DNA of 64,000 nucleotides from DASZIT01 sp036268775 (GTDB lineage: Bacteria; Actinomycetota; Acidimicrobiia; Acidimicrobiales; RAAP-2). The stretch covers positions 96,455 to 160,454 of the forward strand of contig DATATM010000010.1 of the NCBI GenBank assembly GCA_036268775.1, given 5' to 3'. The notes beneath the pieces are model-generated. The model worked only from the letters and a program-made list of their open reading frames with translations, did no database searches and was not told the origin of the DNA. Each line of letters begins with the position of its first letter. Positions within the stretch are counted from its first letter, which is position 1. This document shows positions 35,669-44,459 of this stretch, piece by piece. Made by a program: the position numbers and the translations under genes.

Positions 35669-36142
35669 CTAGCGCTGGAGCGCGGCCGCCTCGGTGGCCA
35701 ACTGGTCGACCAGGTCGTTCATCGGATCTCCGGAGTGGCCCTTGACCCATTCGAAGGTCACCCGCCGGTTCGGATCGAGGGCCAGATCGAGGACCTGTTC
35801 CCACAGATCGCGATTGGCCACCGGCTTTCCCTGGGAGTTGCGCCAGCCCTTCCGCTTCCACCCCAGGTACCACTTCTGTTTGAAGCAGTTGACCACGTAG
35901 GTCGAATCGCTGACCACCAGGACGTCGCCGTCGATGGCCCGCAACGCCTCGATGACCGCCTGGATCTCCATGCGCTGGTTGGTGGAATGGGGCTCCCCCC
36001 CGCTTCCGAACAAGGTGCTCCCGGTCCCCGACCGCCGGCCGTCGACCGCCCACCCCCATCCGCCGGGCCCGGGGTTCCCGAGACAGGCGCCGTCGGTGTA
36101 GACGACGGTGACCTGGTCGCTGGCGGGTTGGGTGCTGGGCAT
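35669..36142 (-). CDS. rnhA: ribonuclease HI
   Basis: A 157-residue RNase HI that cuts RNA in RNA-DNA hybrids. The catalytic acids are visible: Asp in YTDGACLGNPGPGG, Glu in RMEIQAVIEAL, Asp in VSDSTYVVN, and the C-terminal Asp in VKGHSGDPMNDLVDQLA. The basic protrusion WKRKGWRNSQGKPVANRDLW is present. ATG 36142 (MPSTQPASD) is preferred over 36178. It diverges from aceE with 113 bases between. Confidence 0.93.
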   Translation of the reverse strand: MPSTQPASDQVTVVYTDGACLGNPGPGGWGWAVDGRRSGTGSTLFGSGGEPHSTNQRMEIQAVIEALRAIDGDVLVVSDSTYVVNCFKQKWYLGWKRKGWRNSQGKPVANRDLWEQVLDLALDPNRRVTFEWVKGHSGDPMNDLVDQLATEAAALQR

Positions 36143-36255
36143 CGGCACAGCATGCACGCTGGCCGACGAGGTCCGCACACCCGGGTCGGACCCGCCGAAG
36201 TTTTGACCCCCGGGCCCGGCTTCCGTTTCCGCCGAACCAGTGGGAGCATGGACCC

Positions 36256-39018
36256 ATGCTCTTCGACGGGGTCAGCCACCAGCTCTACGACAGCGACGCC
36301 GGCGAGACCGCGGAGTGGATGGACGCCTTCGACGACGTGGTGGAGGCCCACGGTCGGACCCGGGCCCGCTACCTCCTCCTCCGTCTACTCGAACAGGCCC
36401 GGGCCAAGAACGTCGACTTCCCCGCCACCGTCTCCACCCCCTACGTCAACACCATCCCCACCGACCGGGAGCCGGAGTTCCCCGGTGACGAGGACATCGA
36501 GCGCCGGATCCGGGCGTTCATCCGTTGGAACGCCGCGGTGATGGTGGTGCGGGCCAATGCCCGGTCCGCCTCCATCGGCGGCCACCTCTCTACCTATGCC
36601 AGCTCCGCCGCCCTCTACGAGGTCGGCTTCAACCACTTCTTCCACGGCAAGGACAACGGGGCGGCCGGCGATCAGGTCTTCTTCCAGGGGCACGGCTCTC
36701 CCGGCATCTACGCCCGGGCCTTCGTGGAGGGCCGGCTGACCGAACAGCAGCTCGACAACTTCCGGTTCGAGGTGGGGGGCGAGGGGCTGTCGTCCTACCC
36801 CCACCCGCGGCTGATGCCGGAGTTCTGGGAGTTCCCCACCGTGTCGATGGGCCTCGGGCCGATCAACGCCATCTCCCAGGCCCACATGAACCGGTATCTC
36901 CACGCCCGGGGGCTGGTCGACACCTCGGCCAGCCGGGTTTGGTGCTTCGTCGGCGACGGCGAGTTCGACGAACCGGAGGCGATCGGTGGCCTGGGCATGG
37001 CCGGGCGGGAGCACCTCGACAACCTCACCTTCGTGGTCAACTGCAACCTCCAGCGGTTGGACGGCCCGGTGCGGGGGAACGGCAAGGTCATCCAGGAGTT
37101 CGAGGCCCTGTTCCGGGGGGCGGGCTGGAACGTCATCAAGGTCGTCTGGGGGCGGGCCTGGGACCAGCTGCTGGCCAAGGACGTGGACGGGGTTCTCCTC
37201 AAGAAGATGAACTCGACGGTCGACGGTGAATTCCAGAAGTACGCCACCGAGTCGGGCGCCTACATCCGGGAGCACTTCTTCGGCCCCGACCCCCGGCTCC
37301 GGGCCATGGTCGCCGATCTCTCCGATGAGGCCCTCCAGTCGCTCCCCCGGGGAGGCCACGACTACCAGAAGATCTATGCCGCCTACCGGGCCGCCACCGA
37401 GTACGTGGGGGCACCCACCGTGGTGCTGGCCAAGACGATCAAGGGCTGGACCCTCGGCCCCGAGATCGAGGCCCGCAACGCCACCCACCAGATCAAGAAG
37501 ATGACCAAGCCCCAGCTCCGGACCCTCCGAGACCGGCTCTTCCTCCAGGACGAGATCCCCGATTCCGCCCTCGACGCCGACATGCCCCCCTACTACCGCC
37601 CGGCCGACGACTCCCCGGCCGCCCTCTATCTGGCCGAGCGCCGCCGCGCCCTCGGTGGTCCCCTCCCCCGCCGGGTGGTCCGCCCGAAGGTGCTCGACGC
37701 CCCCGCCCCCGAGGTGTTCGCCGAGTTCCTGGAAGGATCGGGCAAGCTGTCGGCCTCCACCACCATGGCCTTCGCCCGCCTGCTGCGGAACCTGGTGCGG
37801 GACCCGTCGATCGGACAACGGATGGTGCCCATCGTCTCCGACGAGGCCCGGACCTTCGGGCTCGAGCCGTTGATCGCCAACGTGCAGATCTACTCACCCG
37901 ACGGCCAGAGCTACACCCCGGTGGATGCCGACCTCGCCCTTCACTATGCCGAGAGCGAGTCGGGCCAGGTCCTGGAGGAGGGCATCACCGAGTCGGGGGC
38001 CACCGCCACCTTCACCGCCGCCGCCACCGCCTATGCCACCTGGGGTGAGCCGCTCATCCCCTGTTACCTCTTCTATTCGATGTTCGGGTTCCAACGGGTG
38101 GGCGACCTGTTGTGGGCGCTGGGCGACATGCGGGGCCGGGGCTTCCTGCTCGGGTGCACCGCCGGGCGGACCACCCTCAACGGCGAGGGGCTCCAGCACC
38201 AGGACGGGCACTCGCTGGTGCTGGCCTCGGTGGTGCCGACGGTGGCGGCCTACGACCCGGCCTTCGCCTACGAGGTGGCGGTGATCATGGAGGACGGGAT
38301 CCGCCGGATGACCGGCCCGGATCCGGAAGACCGCTACTGGTACATCACCCTCTACAACGAGAACTACCCGATGCCCGCCCTCCCCGAGGATGCCGCCGAG
38401 GCGGACCGGGTGCGCACCGGGGTCATCCAGGGCATGTACCGGTTCGCCGGCCACCGCGACCCCGACCCGGCCGAAGGGGCGGTGACCCCGAGCCCGGAGG
38501 GCGGCGCGTCGGCGGAAACCCCCCATCAGGCGACCCTGCTGTTCTCCGGGTCGGCCTGGCTGGCGGCGATGGAAGCTCGTTCCCTGCTGGCCGCCGACTG
38601 GGGGGTCGAGGCCGATGCCTGGTCGGTGACCTCCTACAAGTCGCTGCGGGAGGACTCCCTCTCGGTCGAGCGGTGGAACCGCCTCCACCCGGGCGAGGAG
38701 CCGAGGGTCTCGTTGATCACCGGCTCGCTGGCCGGTTCGAACGGCCCGGTGGTGGCGGTGACCGACTTCGTCAGGGCGGTGCCCGACCAGATCTCCCGGT
38801 TCGTGCCCCGCCATTTCACTTCGTTGGGCACCGACGGATTCGGGCGGTCGGACACCCGGGACACCCTCCGCCGGTTCTTCGAGGTCGACGCCGCCCACAT
38901 CGTGGTGGCGGTCCTTGACGGGTTGGTGGCCACCGGCGAGGTCCAACCCGAAGTGGTCTCCAAGGCCATCCACCAGTACGGGATCGACGCCTCTTCCGGG
39001 GACCCCTGGACCCGCTGA
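36256..39018 (+). CDS. aceE: pyruvate dehydrogenase E1, homodimeric AceE type
   Basis: A 920-residue single-chain E1 that decarboxylates pyruvate with thiamine diphosphate and acetylates the E2 lipoyl group. The N-terminal half has GGHLSTYASSAALYEVGFNH, FQGHGSPGIYAR and the ThDP/Mg motif CFVGDGEFDEPEA ending at VVNCNLQRLDGP. The middle domain has GLEPLIANVQIYSP and GITESGATATFTAA. The start ATG 36256 has GGGAG 9 bases upstream. Lpd, an E2 and the lipoylation fusion are about 4-8 kb to the left, suggesting a shared complex. Confidence 0.96.
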   Translation: MLFDGVSHQLYDSDAGETAEWMDAFDDVVEAHGRTRARYLLLRLLEQARAKNVDFPATVSTPYVNTIPTDREPEFPGDEDIERRIRAFIRWNAAVMVVRANARSASIGGHLSTYASSAALYEVGFNHFFHGKDNGAAGDQVFFQGHGSPGIYARAFVEGRLTEQQLDNFRFEVGGEGLSSYPHPRLMPEFWEFPTVSMGLGPINAISQAHMNRYLHARGLVDTSASRVWCFVGDGEFDEPEAIGGLGMAGREHLDNLTFVVNCNLQRLDGPVRGNGKVIQEFEALFRGAGWNVIKVVWGRAWDQLLAKDVDGVLLKKMNSTVDGEFQKYATESGAYIREHFFGPDPRLRAMVADLSDEALQSLPRGGHDYQKIYAAYRAATEYVGAPTVVLAKTIKGWTLGPEIEARNATHQIKKMTKPQLRTLRDRLFLQDEIPDSALDADMPPYYRPADDSPAALYLAERRRALGGPLPRRVVRPKVLDAPAPEVFAEFLEGSGKLSASTTMAFARLLRNLVRDPSIGQRMVPIVSDEARTFGLEPLIANVQIYSPDGQSYTPVDADLALHYAESESGQVLEEGITESGATATFTAAATAYATWGEPLIPCYLFYSMFGFQRVGDLLWALGDMRGRGFLLGCTAGRTTLNGEGLQHQDGHSLVLASVVPTVAAYDPAFAYEVAVIMEDGIRRMTGPDPEDRYWYITLYNENYPMPALPEDAAEADRVRTGVIQGMYRFAGHRDPDPAEGAVTPSPEGGASAETPHQATLLFSGSAWLAAMEARSLLAADWGVEADAWSVTSYKSLREDSLSVERWNRLHPGEEPRVSLITGSLAGSNGPVVAVTDFVRAVPDQISRFVPRHFTSLGTDGFGRSDTRDTLRRFFEVDAAHIVVAVLDGLVATGEVQPEVVSKAIHQYGIDASSGDPWTR

Positions 39019-39055
39019 ACCATCGGCGCCATCGCCGCCATCGACTCCGAGGTGG

Positions 39056-40204
39056 CTAGGCCCCGGACGGAGCCGGAAACGTGCCCGCCTCCGCGATGTA
39101 GGGACCCGCAGGGCTCCACCCGATCCGGGCCGCCGCCACCGGACGGAACCAGTGGAAGGGGTCGTTGGCGTGCCACGGGTTGTACAGCACCCAGGTCGAC
39201 GCGCCGGCCGACGACCCATTGGCTTGGAAGATGGTTTCCTCCCCGGGACCAACCCCTTGGGCATTGCTGCCGATCAGTGGCGGAACCCCGACCCCGGTGC
39301 ACGGCCCGCTGATCCCCTCGCACTTGGCCACCCCCACCGCGTAGTTGGATCCATAGAAGCCGTCCCCGCCGGAGTAGAAGAGCCACCAGGTCCGGTTGGG
39401 GGCCTCGACCATCTGGGGGGCTTCGATGATGGGATGGGCCCAGGCGGGGGCCTGGATGAGGCCGAAGATGCTGGTCGGCGAGCCGACCACCGCCCGGCCG
39501 TCGGAGGCCAGGGGCTGGGACCAGAGGAGGTCGGTGCCGGTGTGGTCGGTGGAGTTGTTGTCGCTCTTCCACACCAGATACGGACGGCCCTGGGCCGAGG
39601 TGTCGTCCACCACCACCTGGGGGTCGATGTCTCCGCCCTGGTCCCGCTGACAGACGATGGGCTGAGGCGACGGCGAGTAGGGGCCGGCGGCCGAGGTGGC
39701 CACCGCGGTGCCCAGACAGTGGGTCCCCGGGGTGACCCCGGCCAACTGGGCCGAGTAGTACAGGACATAGGTGGCACCGAAGCGGTGGACCTCCGGTTGC
39801 CAGGTGAGGCCGCCCTTGGACACCGGAACCGCCCAGGCCGGCAGGGTGGGGAAGGCGTCAACCGCGGCGGACCAATGACCGGGGGACCCGGTCAGCATCG
39901 GGATGTTGTCCCGGGGGTCGCCGAACGAGGTCGAGACGAAGAGCAGATACTGGCCCTGGCTCGACAGGAGCCACCCGCCGGGGAGGTCCTGATCGGCCGA
40001 ACCCGCCACCACGATGGCCGGCGCATCCGGCGTACGGGTCGGGGGTTGGGGAGCCGGCGCCGGTCGATCGGCGGAGACCGAGCTGGACGTGGTGAGAATG
40101 GCACCGGCGGTGGCCAGGACCACCGCAAACAAGACGACCGAAATCCGCCCCGCTTGGCGGCGCCGGTTCTTGGCCTGCTCCCGTTTGTGCTTGACCTGCC
40201 CCAT
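39056..40204 (-). CDS. secreted or anchored GH43-like five-bladed beta-propeller protein
   Basis: A 382-residue protein with a basic N-terminus (KHKREQAKNRRRQAGR) and one transmembrane/signal segment (ISVVLFAVVLATAGAIL). The outer domain has repeated propeller features: GGDIDPQVVVDDTSAQGRPY with WKSDNNST, and an acidic IIEAPQMVEAPNRTWWLFYSGG, where GH43 glycosidases carry their catalytic Glu and Asp residues. It probably acts on arabinan- or xylan-like glycans, but sequence alone does not prove glycosidase activity. The start has GGAAG at 6 bases. It converges with aceE, ending 37 bases from its stop. Confidence 0.75.
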   Translation of the reverse strand: MGQVKHKREQAKNRRRQAGRISVVLFAVVLATAGAILTTSSSVSADRPAPAPQPPTRTPDAPAIVVAGSADQDLPGGWLLSSQGQYLLFVSTSFGDPRDNIPMLTGSPGHWSAAVDAFPTLPAWAVPVSKGGLTWQPEVHRFGATYVLYYSAQLAGVTPGTHCLGTAVATSAAGPYSPSPQPIVCQRDQGGDIDPQVVVDDTSAQGRPYLVWKSDNNSTDHTGTDLLWSQPLASDGRAVVGSPTSIFGLIQAPAWAHPIIEAPQMVEAPNRTWWLFYSGGDGFYGSNYAVGVAKCEGISGPCTGVGVPPLIGSNAQGVGPGEETIFQANGSSAGASTWVLYNPWHANDPFHWFRPVAAARIGWSPAGPYIAEAGTFPAPSGA

Positions 40205-40395
40205 TGATTTCTTCCACCCCGCCGACGACCTGTAGCAGTCCTAAAACGGCGTCCCCCCGGATGGAGTACAGAGACTAGACATTTTTCCCCGACCGGAGGA
40301 GGACGGATCGACCACCATCACCGGGAAGCCAAGTCGGCGATGGGCCTGGTCGACCGCACTGGGCCGATCCTGATGCTCCCGGCTAGCCTGACGAG

Positions 40396-40977
40396 GTGAT
40401 CCAATTGAGTGGCAATCCGGCCGCCGACAAGCTCCTGTCCGACGACCCCCTGGCGTTGGTCATCGGGATGGTCCTCGATCAGCAGATCCCGTTGGAGAAG
40501 GCCTTCACCTCACCGTTCGAATTGAAGGAGCGGCTGGGCGGCTCCCTCGATGTCGCCAAGATCGCCGCCATGGATCCCGACCAGTTGGCCGATGTCTTCG
40601 CCGAACGGCCGGCCCTCCACCGCTTCCCGCGTTCGATGGCCCGTCGGGTGCAAGATGTCTGTCGCCTGATCACCGACACCTACCACGGCGACGCCGCCGC
40701 AGTCTGGACCTCGGCCGCCGACGGCAAGGAACTGTTGGCCAACGTCCGAGCCCTCCCCGGGTTCGGCGCCCAGAAGGCCCGCATCTTCATCGCGCTGCTG
40801 GGCAAGCAGATGGGCCTGACCACGCCGGGGTGGCAGAAGGTGTCGACCCCCTATGGTCAGCCGGGGACATTCCAATCGGTGGCCGACATCGATTCTCCCG
40901 CCGCGTTGGCCAAGGTCCGCCAGTTCAAGCAGAAGAAGAAAGCCCAGGCCAAGGCCCAGGCGACCGCCGCCAATTGA
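40396..40977 (+). CDS. HhH-GPD type base-excision repair protein
   Basis: A 193-residue helix-hairpin-helix glycosylase-like protein (TIGR03252-type): DDPLALVIGMVLDQQIPLEKAF, then LPGFGAQKARIFIALLGKQMG, the HhH with the hairpin Gly-Phe-Gly. The Asp of the canonical GPD motif is not obvious. Family function is unproven but is linked to DNA repair. The lysine-rich C-terminus (KKKAQAKAQ) may bind DNA. Starts at GTG 40396. Its stop overlaps the thiE start. Confidence 0.82.
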   Translation: MIQLSGNPAADKLLSDDPLALVIGMVLDQQIPLEKAFTSPFELKERLGGSLDVAKIAAMDPDQLADVFAERPALHRFPRSMARRVQDVCRLITDTYHGDAAAVWTSAADGKELLANVRALPGFGAQKARIFIALLGKQMGLTTPGWQKVSTPYGQPGTFQSVADIDSPAALAKVRQFKQKKKAQAKAQATAAN

Positions 40978-41654
40978 CGGATCCGGCGACCCGGGCCCCC
41001 GTCGGAGGCTGGGGCCTTTCCGAGCGTCGGCTCTATCTGTGCACCCCGGATCGCCCTGACCTCGGCCCGTTCGTGGAGGCCTGCATCATCGGTGGGGTGG
41101 ACGTCGTCCAACTCCGGGAAAAACACCTCGCCGACTCCGATCTGCTGGCTCGGGCCCGCATCGTCCAGGCGGTCTGTGCCCGCCACCACATCCCGTTCGT
41201 CCTCAACGACCGTCCCGATCTCGCCCGGGCGGTCGGCGCCGACGGGGTCCACGTCGGTCAGGACGACATGCCCGCCGAGGAGGCGCGGCGGGTGGTCGGC
41301 GATCACGGGTTGGTCGGGCTGTCCACTCATGGGTCGTCCGAGTTGCAGTCGGCGATCGACCACCAACTGCCGGTCGACTATCTCTCCGCCGGGCCGGTGC
41401 TGGCCACCCCGACCAAGCCCGGGCGGCCCGGTACCGGGCTCGGCTACATCCGGGAGGCGGTCGCCCGTTCGCCCTGGCCGGTCTGGATCACCGGTGGAGT
41501 GGACCCCGAGTGCGTCGGGGACCTGATCGCGGTCGGGGCCCGGCATTTCGTGGTGGTCCGCTGGCTCACCGAGGCGGAGGATCCGGGCGGCCATGCCCGC
41601 CAGCTACGCCACGCCATCGACACCGGCATCGAGAAAACCTCGTCTACGACCTAA
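40974..41654 (+). CDS. thiE: thiamine-phosphate synthase
   Basis: A 226-residue TIM-barrel enzyme joining HMP-diphosphate and thiazole phosphate. Motifs: LYLCTPDRPDLG, VQLREKHL (diphosphate-binding), FVLNDRPDLARAVGADGVHVGQDDMPAEEAR, VGLSTHG, and a C-terminal VWITGGV. The TTG start at 40974 lies within the HhH-GPD stop (TTGA, 40974-40977), giving translational coupling; no later ATG or GTG fits before the first strand. No thiamine riboswitch is seen upstream of the pair. Confidence 0.88.
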   Translation: MTDPATRAPVGGWGLSERRLYLCTPDRPDLGPFVEACIIGGVDVVQLREKHLADSDLLARARIVQAVCARHHIPFVLNDRPDLARAVGADGVHVGQDDMPAEEARRVVGDHGLVGLSTHGSSELQSAIDHQLPVDYLSAGPVLATPTKPGRPGTGLGYIREAVARSPWPVWITGGVDPECVGDLIAVGARHFVVVRWLTEAEDPGGHARQLRHAIDTGIEKTSSTT

Positions 41655-41699
41655 CGCCGCGTTCGCCCACCATCGCCGGCCGGCCGGCCGGGGGATTGC

Positions 41700-42392
41700 T
41701 CAGGGTGCGGCGGTGGTCGGCGTAGTGGTGGCCGCGGGGGCGGTGGTCGGCGTGGTGGTGGCCGGCACCGTGGTGGTCGGGGTGGCGACCACCTTGGCCC
41801 CGCTCGGCAGGGCCACCGGGGGCGACGAGTTCACCGACGACACCGTCAAGGACAGCTGGGCCCCAGTGGCGCTGATGGTCAGCGACGACAGGTACTGGCC
41901 GATCACCGTGGCGGTGAACGAGGCGGTCTGGCCCTGTTGGGTCACCGAGAAGGTGTAGGTGTCACCCTTCTGATGGACGTTCTTGGCGTTCTTGGCCAGG
42001 GCCACGTACTCGTGGACCGGGTCGTAGGAGGAGGCCGGCTGGCTGGTCTGCTTCTGGAAGGTGAGGTGGGCGGTGGACGACGACTGGGTCACCTGGTTGC
42101 TCTGGTACTCGACCCCGTCGATGACGGCCACGTAGACCCGCACCGTCCCCGAATCGACGTAGCCCCCCAGCCGGGAAGGCGCCTGGAACACCAAGTGCTG
42201 GATCTGGGTTCCCTGCGAGCTGCTCTCCTCCACGTCGGAGGTGTAGTTGGCGGCGGCCAAGGTGTTCTTCACCGCTTGTTGGAGGCTGGCCTGCTTGGGG
42301 GCCTGGGAGACGCCCAGCGCCGCGCCGCCGGCGGCCAGCACCGCCACCAGGACGAGCAGCAGCCAACCAATCAACCTTCGGGGTCCGGTCAT
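41700..42392 (-). CDS. membrane-anchored secreted protein with Thr/Pro-rich tail
   Basis: About 230 residues. The N-terminus is MTGPRRLIGWLLLVLVAVLA, a signal anchor (helix about 6-28). The outer domain (about 35-200) has alternating beta-strand-like stretches, for example TYTFSVTQQGQTASFTATVI, resembling actinobacterial lipoprotein-like carrier folds, but I cannot assign a family. The C-terminal 30 residues are Thr/Pro/Ala repeats (ATTTPTTAPAATTTPTTAAP), encoded by a 30-base tandem repeat. ATG 42392 is preferred over 42425. Confidence 0.7.
   Translation of the reverse strand: MTGPRRLIGWLLLVLVAVLAAGGAALGVSQAPKQASLQQAVKNTLAAANYTSDVEESSSQGTQIQHLVFQAPSRLGGYVDSGTVRVYVAVIDGVEYQSNQVTQSSSTAHLTFQKQTSQPASSYDPVHEYVALAKNAKNVHQKGDTYTFSVTQQGQTASFTATVIGQYLSSLTISATGAQLSLTVSSVNSSPPVALPSGAKVVATPTTTVPATTTPTTAPAATTTPTTAAP
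41711..41790. repeat. 30-base tandem repeat encoding the Thr/Pro tail
   Basis: CGGTGGTCGG recurs at 41711 and 41741, then with one change near 41771, giving about 2.7 copies of a 30-base unit. It encodes the Thr/Pro tail of the protein read on the minus strand and is likely length-variable. Confidence 0.6.
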
Positions 42393-42475
42393 TTCGGAGA
42401 CGCTACGCCATATCCGGAGGGGCAACGGTCGCGGCCCGGGCCCACCGATCCGGTCGCCGGCACCTTGGCGCGGAG

Positions 42476-42487
42476 GTCCGGCCGGAC
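42476..42487. promoter_or_regulatory. 12-bp palindrome upstream of the Thr-rich protein gene
   Basis: GTCCGGCCGGAC is a perfect palindrome in the 140-base gap between the Thr-rich protein gene and the acyl-CoA dehydrogenase stop. Such GC palindromes are common by chance at this composition, so it is only a weak operator candidate. Confidence 0.2.
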
Positions 42488-42532
42488 ATGGAACTCAGGT
42501 CAGTCGGTGACACCGGGCGAACGATGCTGGGT

Positions 42533-43648
42533 TCAGATACCGATCCGTTGGGCCAGCAGCTCCCGGTGATAGGAGGGGTCGCCGAGCAGGAGCTCGGAGG
42601 ACTTGGCCCGCTTGAAGTAGAGGTGGGCCGGGTGCTCCCAGGTGAAGCCGATCCCACCGTGGATCTGGATGGTCTCGGCGGCGGCGTGGAAGTAGGCCTC
42701 CGAGCAGTAGGACTTGGCCAGGCTGGCCACCACCGGCAGCTCGTCGGAGTCCTCGGCGGCGGCCCAACCGGCGTAGTAGGCGGCCGACTTGGCCGACTCC
42801 ACCTCCAACAGCATGTCGGCGCACTTGTGCTTGATGGCCTGGAAGCTGCCGATCGGCCGGCCGAACTGGATACGGGTCTTGGCGTACTCGACGGAACTGT
42901 CGAGGCACCGCTGGGCCCCGCCCACCTGCTCGGCGGCCAGCGCCACCGCCGCCAGGTCGAGGGTCTTCGACAGCCCGGCCGAGGCCCCGCCGTCGGTCCC
43001 GATCAGGCGGGCCGGGGTGTTGGCGAACTCCAGCCGGGCCTGCTTGCGGGTCTGGTCCATGGTGGCCAGTGGGGTGCGGGTCAGGCCCTCGGCGTCACCG
43101 GTGACCGCGAACAGGCTGATGCCGGCATCGGTCCGGCCCACCACCAGGATGAGGTTGGCCACGTGGCCGTCGATGACGAACGACTTGTGCCCGTTCAGCG
43201 ACCAGCCGCCCCCCGACGGGGTGGCGGTCAGGGTCACGCTCTCGGTGTCCCACTGCCCGCTGTCCTCGGTGTGGGCGAGGGTGGCGATGGTCTCTCCCGA
43301 GGCAATGCCGGGGAGGTAGTCCGCTTTCGCCTTCTGGTCGCCGGAGGTGAGGATGGCGTTGGCCCCGAGCGCCACGGTGGAGAAGAACGGTGCACAGAGC
43401 AGCGCCGCTCCCATCTCCTCCAGCACCACGATGAGCTCCACATAGGAGAATCCAGACCCGCCGAACTCTTCGGGGATGGTCAGCGACTGGAGGCCCAGCT
43501 GGTCGGCCATCTGGGTCCACACCGCCGGGTCGTAGCCCTCGGTGGTCTCCATCAGCCGGCGGACCTCCGTCTCGGGCGACTTGTCCTCGAGAAAGCGCTT
43601 GACCGACTTGCGGAGCTCGTCCTGTTCCTCGCTGAAGGCGAAGTTCAT
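42533..43648 (-). CDS. acyl-CoA dehydrogenase
   Basis: A 371-residue FAD-dependent flavoprotein of fatty-acid or branched-acyl-CoA oxidation. The N-terminus MNFAFSEEQDELRKSVKRFL is typical; PEEFGGSGFSYVELIVVLEEMG follows, then the middle domain with VTLTATPSGGGWSLNGHK and the C-terminal helices (YAKTRIQFGRPIGSFQAIKHKCADMLLE). The shorter family type (FadE-like, about 370 residues) is indicated. The canonical active-site Glu cannot be placed with certainty. It diverges from the MBL hydrolase gene; a perfect dyad lies between them. Confidence 0.92.
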   Translation of the reverse strand: MNFAFSEEQDELRKSVKRFLEDKSPETEVRRLMETTEGYDPAVWTQMADQLGLQSLTIPEEFGGSGFSYVELIVVLEEMGAALLCAPFFSTVALGANAILTSGDQKAKADYLPGIASGETIATLAHTEDSGQWDTESVTLTATPSGGGWSLNGHKSFVIDGHVANLILVVGRTDAGISLFAVTGDAEGLTRTPLATMDQTRKQARLEFANTPARLIGTDGGASAGLSKTLDLAAVALAAEQVGGAQRCLDSSVEYAKTRIQFGRPIGSFQAIKHKCADMLLEVESAKSAAYYAGWAAAEDSDELPVVASLAKSYCSEAYFHAAAETIQIHGGIGFTWEHPAHLYFKRAKSSELLLGDPSYHRELLAQRIGI

Positions 43649-43723
43649 CGTTTTCCATCCCCCTTGGGACAGCCCCCTCCGTGGGGACCTCGTGCTCCGT
43701 TGTCTACCAGAACTGGGCCGATG

Positions 43724-43739
43724 TTGACCAACGGGTCAA
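43724..43739. promoter_or_regulatory. TTGACC-N4-GGTCAA operator-like dyad
   Basis: TTGACCAACGGGTCAA is a perfect 6-4-6 inverted repeat in the 192-base divergent region, 76 bases upstream of the acyl-CoA dehydrogenase and 101 bases upstream of the MBL hydrolase. Its form suits a dimeric TetR- or GntR-family regulator. No such regulator gene is adjacent. Confidence 0.4.
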
Positions 43740-43800
43740 GAAACGGCGGGGTGGATGGCACCGCTGCGGCGGTACGCTGCACGGTTGTCGGTGGCCGACA

Positions 43801-43816
43801 CCCCGCCAGGGCGGGG
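43801..43816. promoter_or_regulatory. GC-rich inverted repeat just upstream of the MBL hydrolase
   Basis: CCCCGCC-AG-GGCGGGG is a perfect 7-bp inverted repeat 24 bases before the start at 43841 and just before the GAGGAGGG ribosome site. It may be a hairpin in the 5' leader or a repressor site; there is no direct support for either. Confidence 0.3.
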
Positions 43817-43840
43817 ACCACCCGAGGAGGGCAGCCTGGC

Positions 43841-44458
43841 ATGGCCAACACCATCATCGATTACCAGGACACCGACGTCGAGGTCCACCGGGTGGTGGTG
43901 GGTCCGGTGGACAACAACGTCTACATCGTCCGCTGCCGGCAGACCGGCGACTCGGTGCTGATCGACGCCGCCAACGAGCACGACCTCCTCCTCGAGCTCT
44001 GCCGCGACCTCGGGGTCCGGCAGGTAGTGGAGACCCACGGCCACTGGGACCACATCCAGGCGGTGGAATCGGTCAGGAACGCCGGCATCGACGTGGCGGT
44101 GACCCAGGCGGATGCCGGGATGCTTCCGTCCTACGACCTGATCCTGGAAGATGCGTCGACCCTGGAGATCGGTCGGCTCCGGATCGGCACCATTGCCACC
44201 CCCGGGCACACCCCGGGTTCGATGTGCTTCGCCGTCGAGGGGACGCCGCTGCTCTTCAGCGGGGACACCCTCTTCCCCGGCGGCCCCGGCAACACCTCGT
44301 TCGAGAACGCCGACTTCGGCACCATCATCGCCTCCATCGAGGGCCGGCTGTTCGGCGAGTTCGGACCGGACACCCTGGTGCTGCCCGGCCACGGGAAGAG
44401 CACCACCGTCGGCGCCGAGACCCCCCATCTCCAGGAGTGGATCGACCGGGGCTGGTGA
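43841..44458 (+). CDS. metallo-beta-lactamase fold hydrolase
   Basis: A 205-residue MBL-fold protein with the HxHxDH motif in ETHGHWDHIQAVE, the third-site HTPGSMCFAVEG, the Asp in LFSGDTLFPGG and the last His in VLPGHGKSTT. The compact size and the GHGKSTT tail resemble glyoxalase II-like hydrolases; the exact substrate is unknown. The ATG at 43841 has GAGGAGGG upstream. It converges on the glycogen-debranching-like gene with one base between stops. Confidence 0.88.
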   Translation: MANTIIDYQDTDVEVHRVVVGPVDNNVYIVRCRQTGDSVLIDAANEHDLLLELCRDLGVRQVVETHGHWDHIQAVESVRNAGIDVAVTQADAGMLPSYDLILEDASTLEIGRLRIGTIATPGHTPGSMCFAVEGTPLLFSGDTLFPGGPGNTSFENADFGTIIASIEGRLFGEFGPDTLVLPGHGKSTTVGAETPHLQEWIDRGW

Positions 44459-44459
44459 C

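Noticed and set aside
40205..40395. Thiamine (TPP) riboswitch upstream of the HhH-GPD-thiE pair
   Set aside because: No CTGAGA-type or other conserved TPP elements are seen in the 191-base gap.
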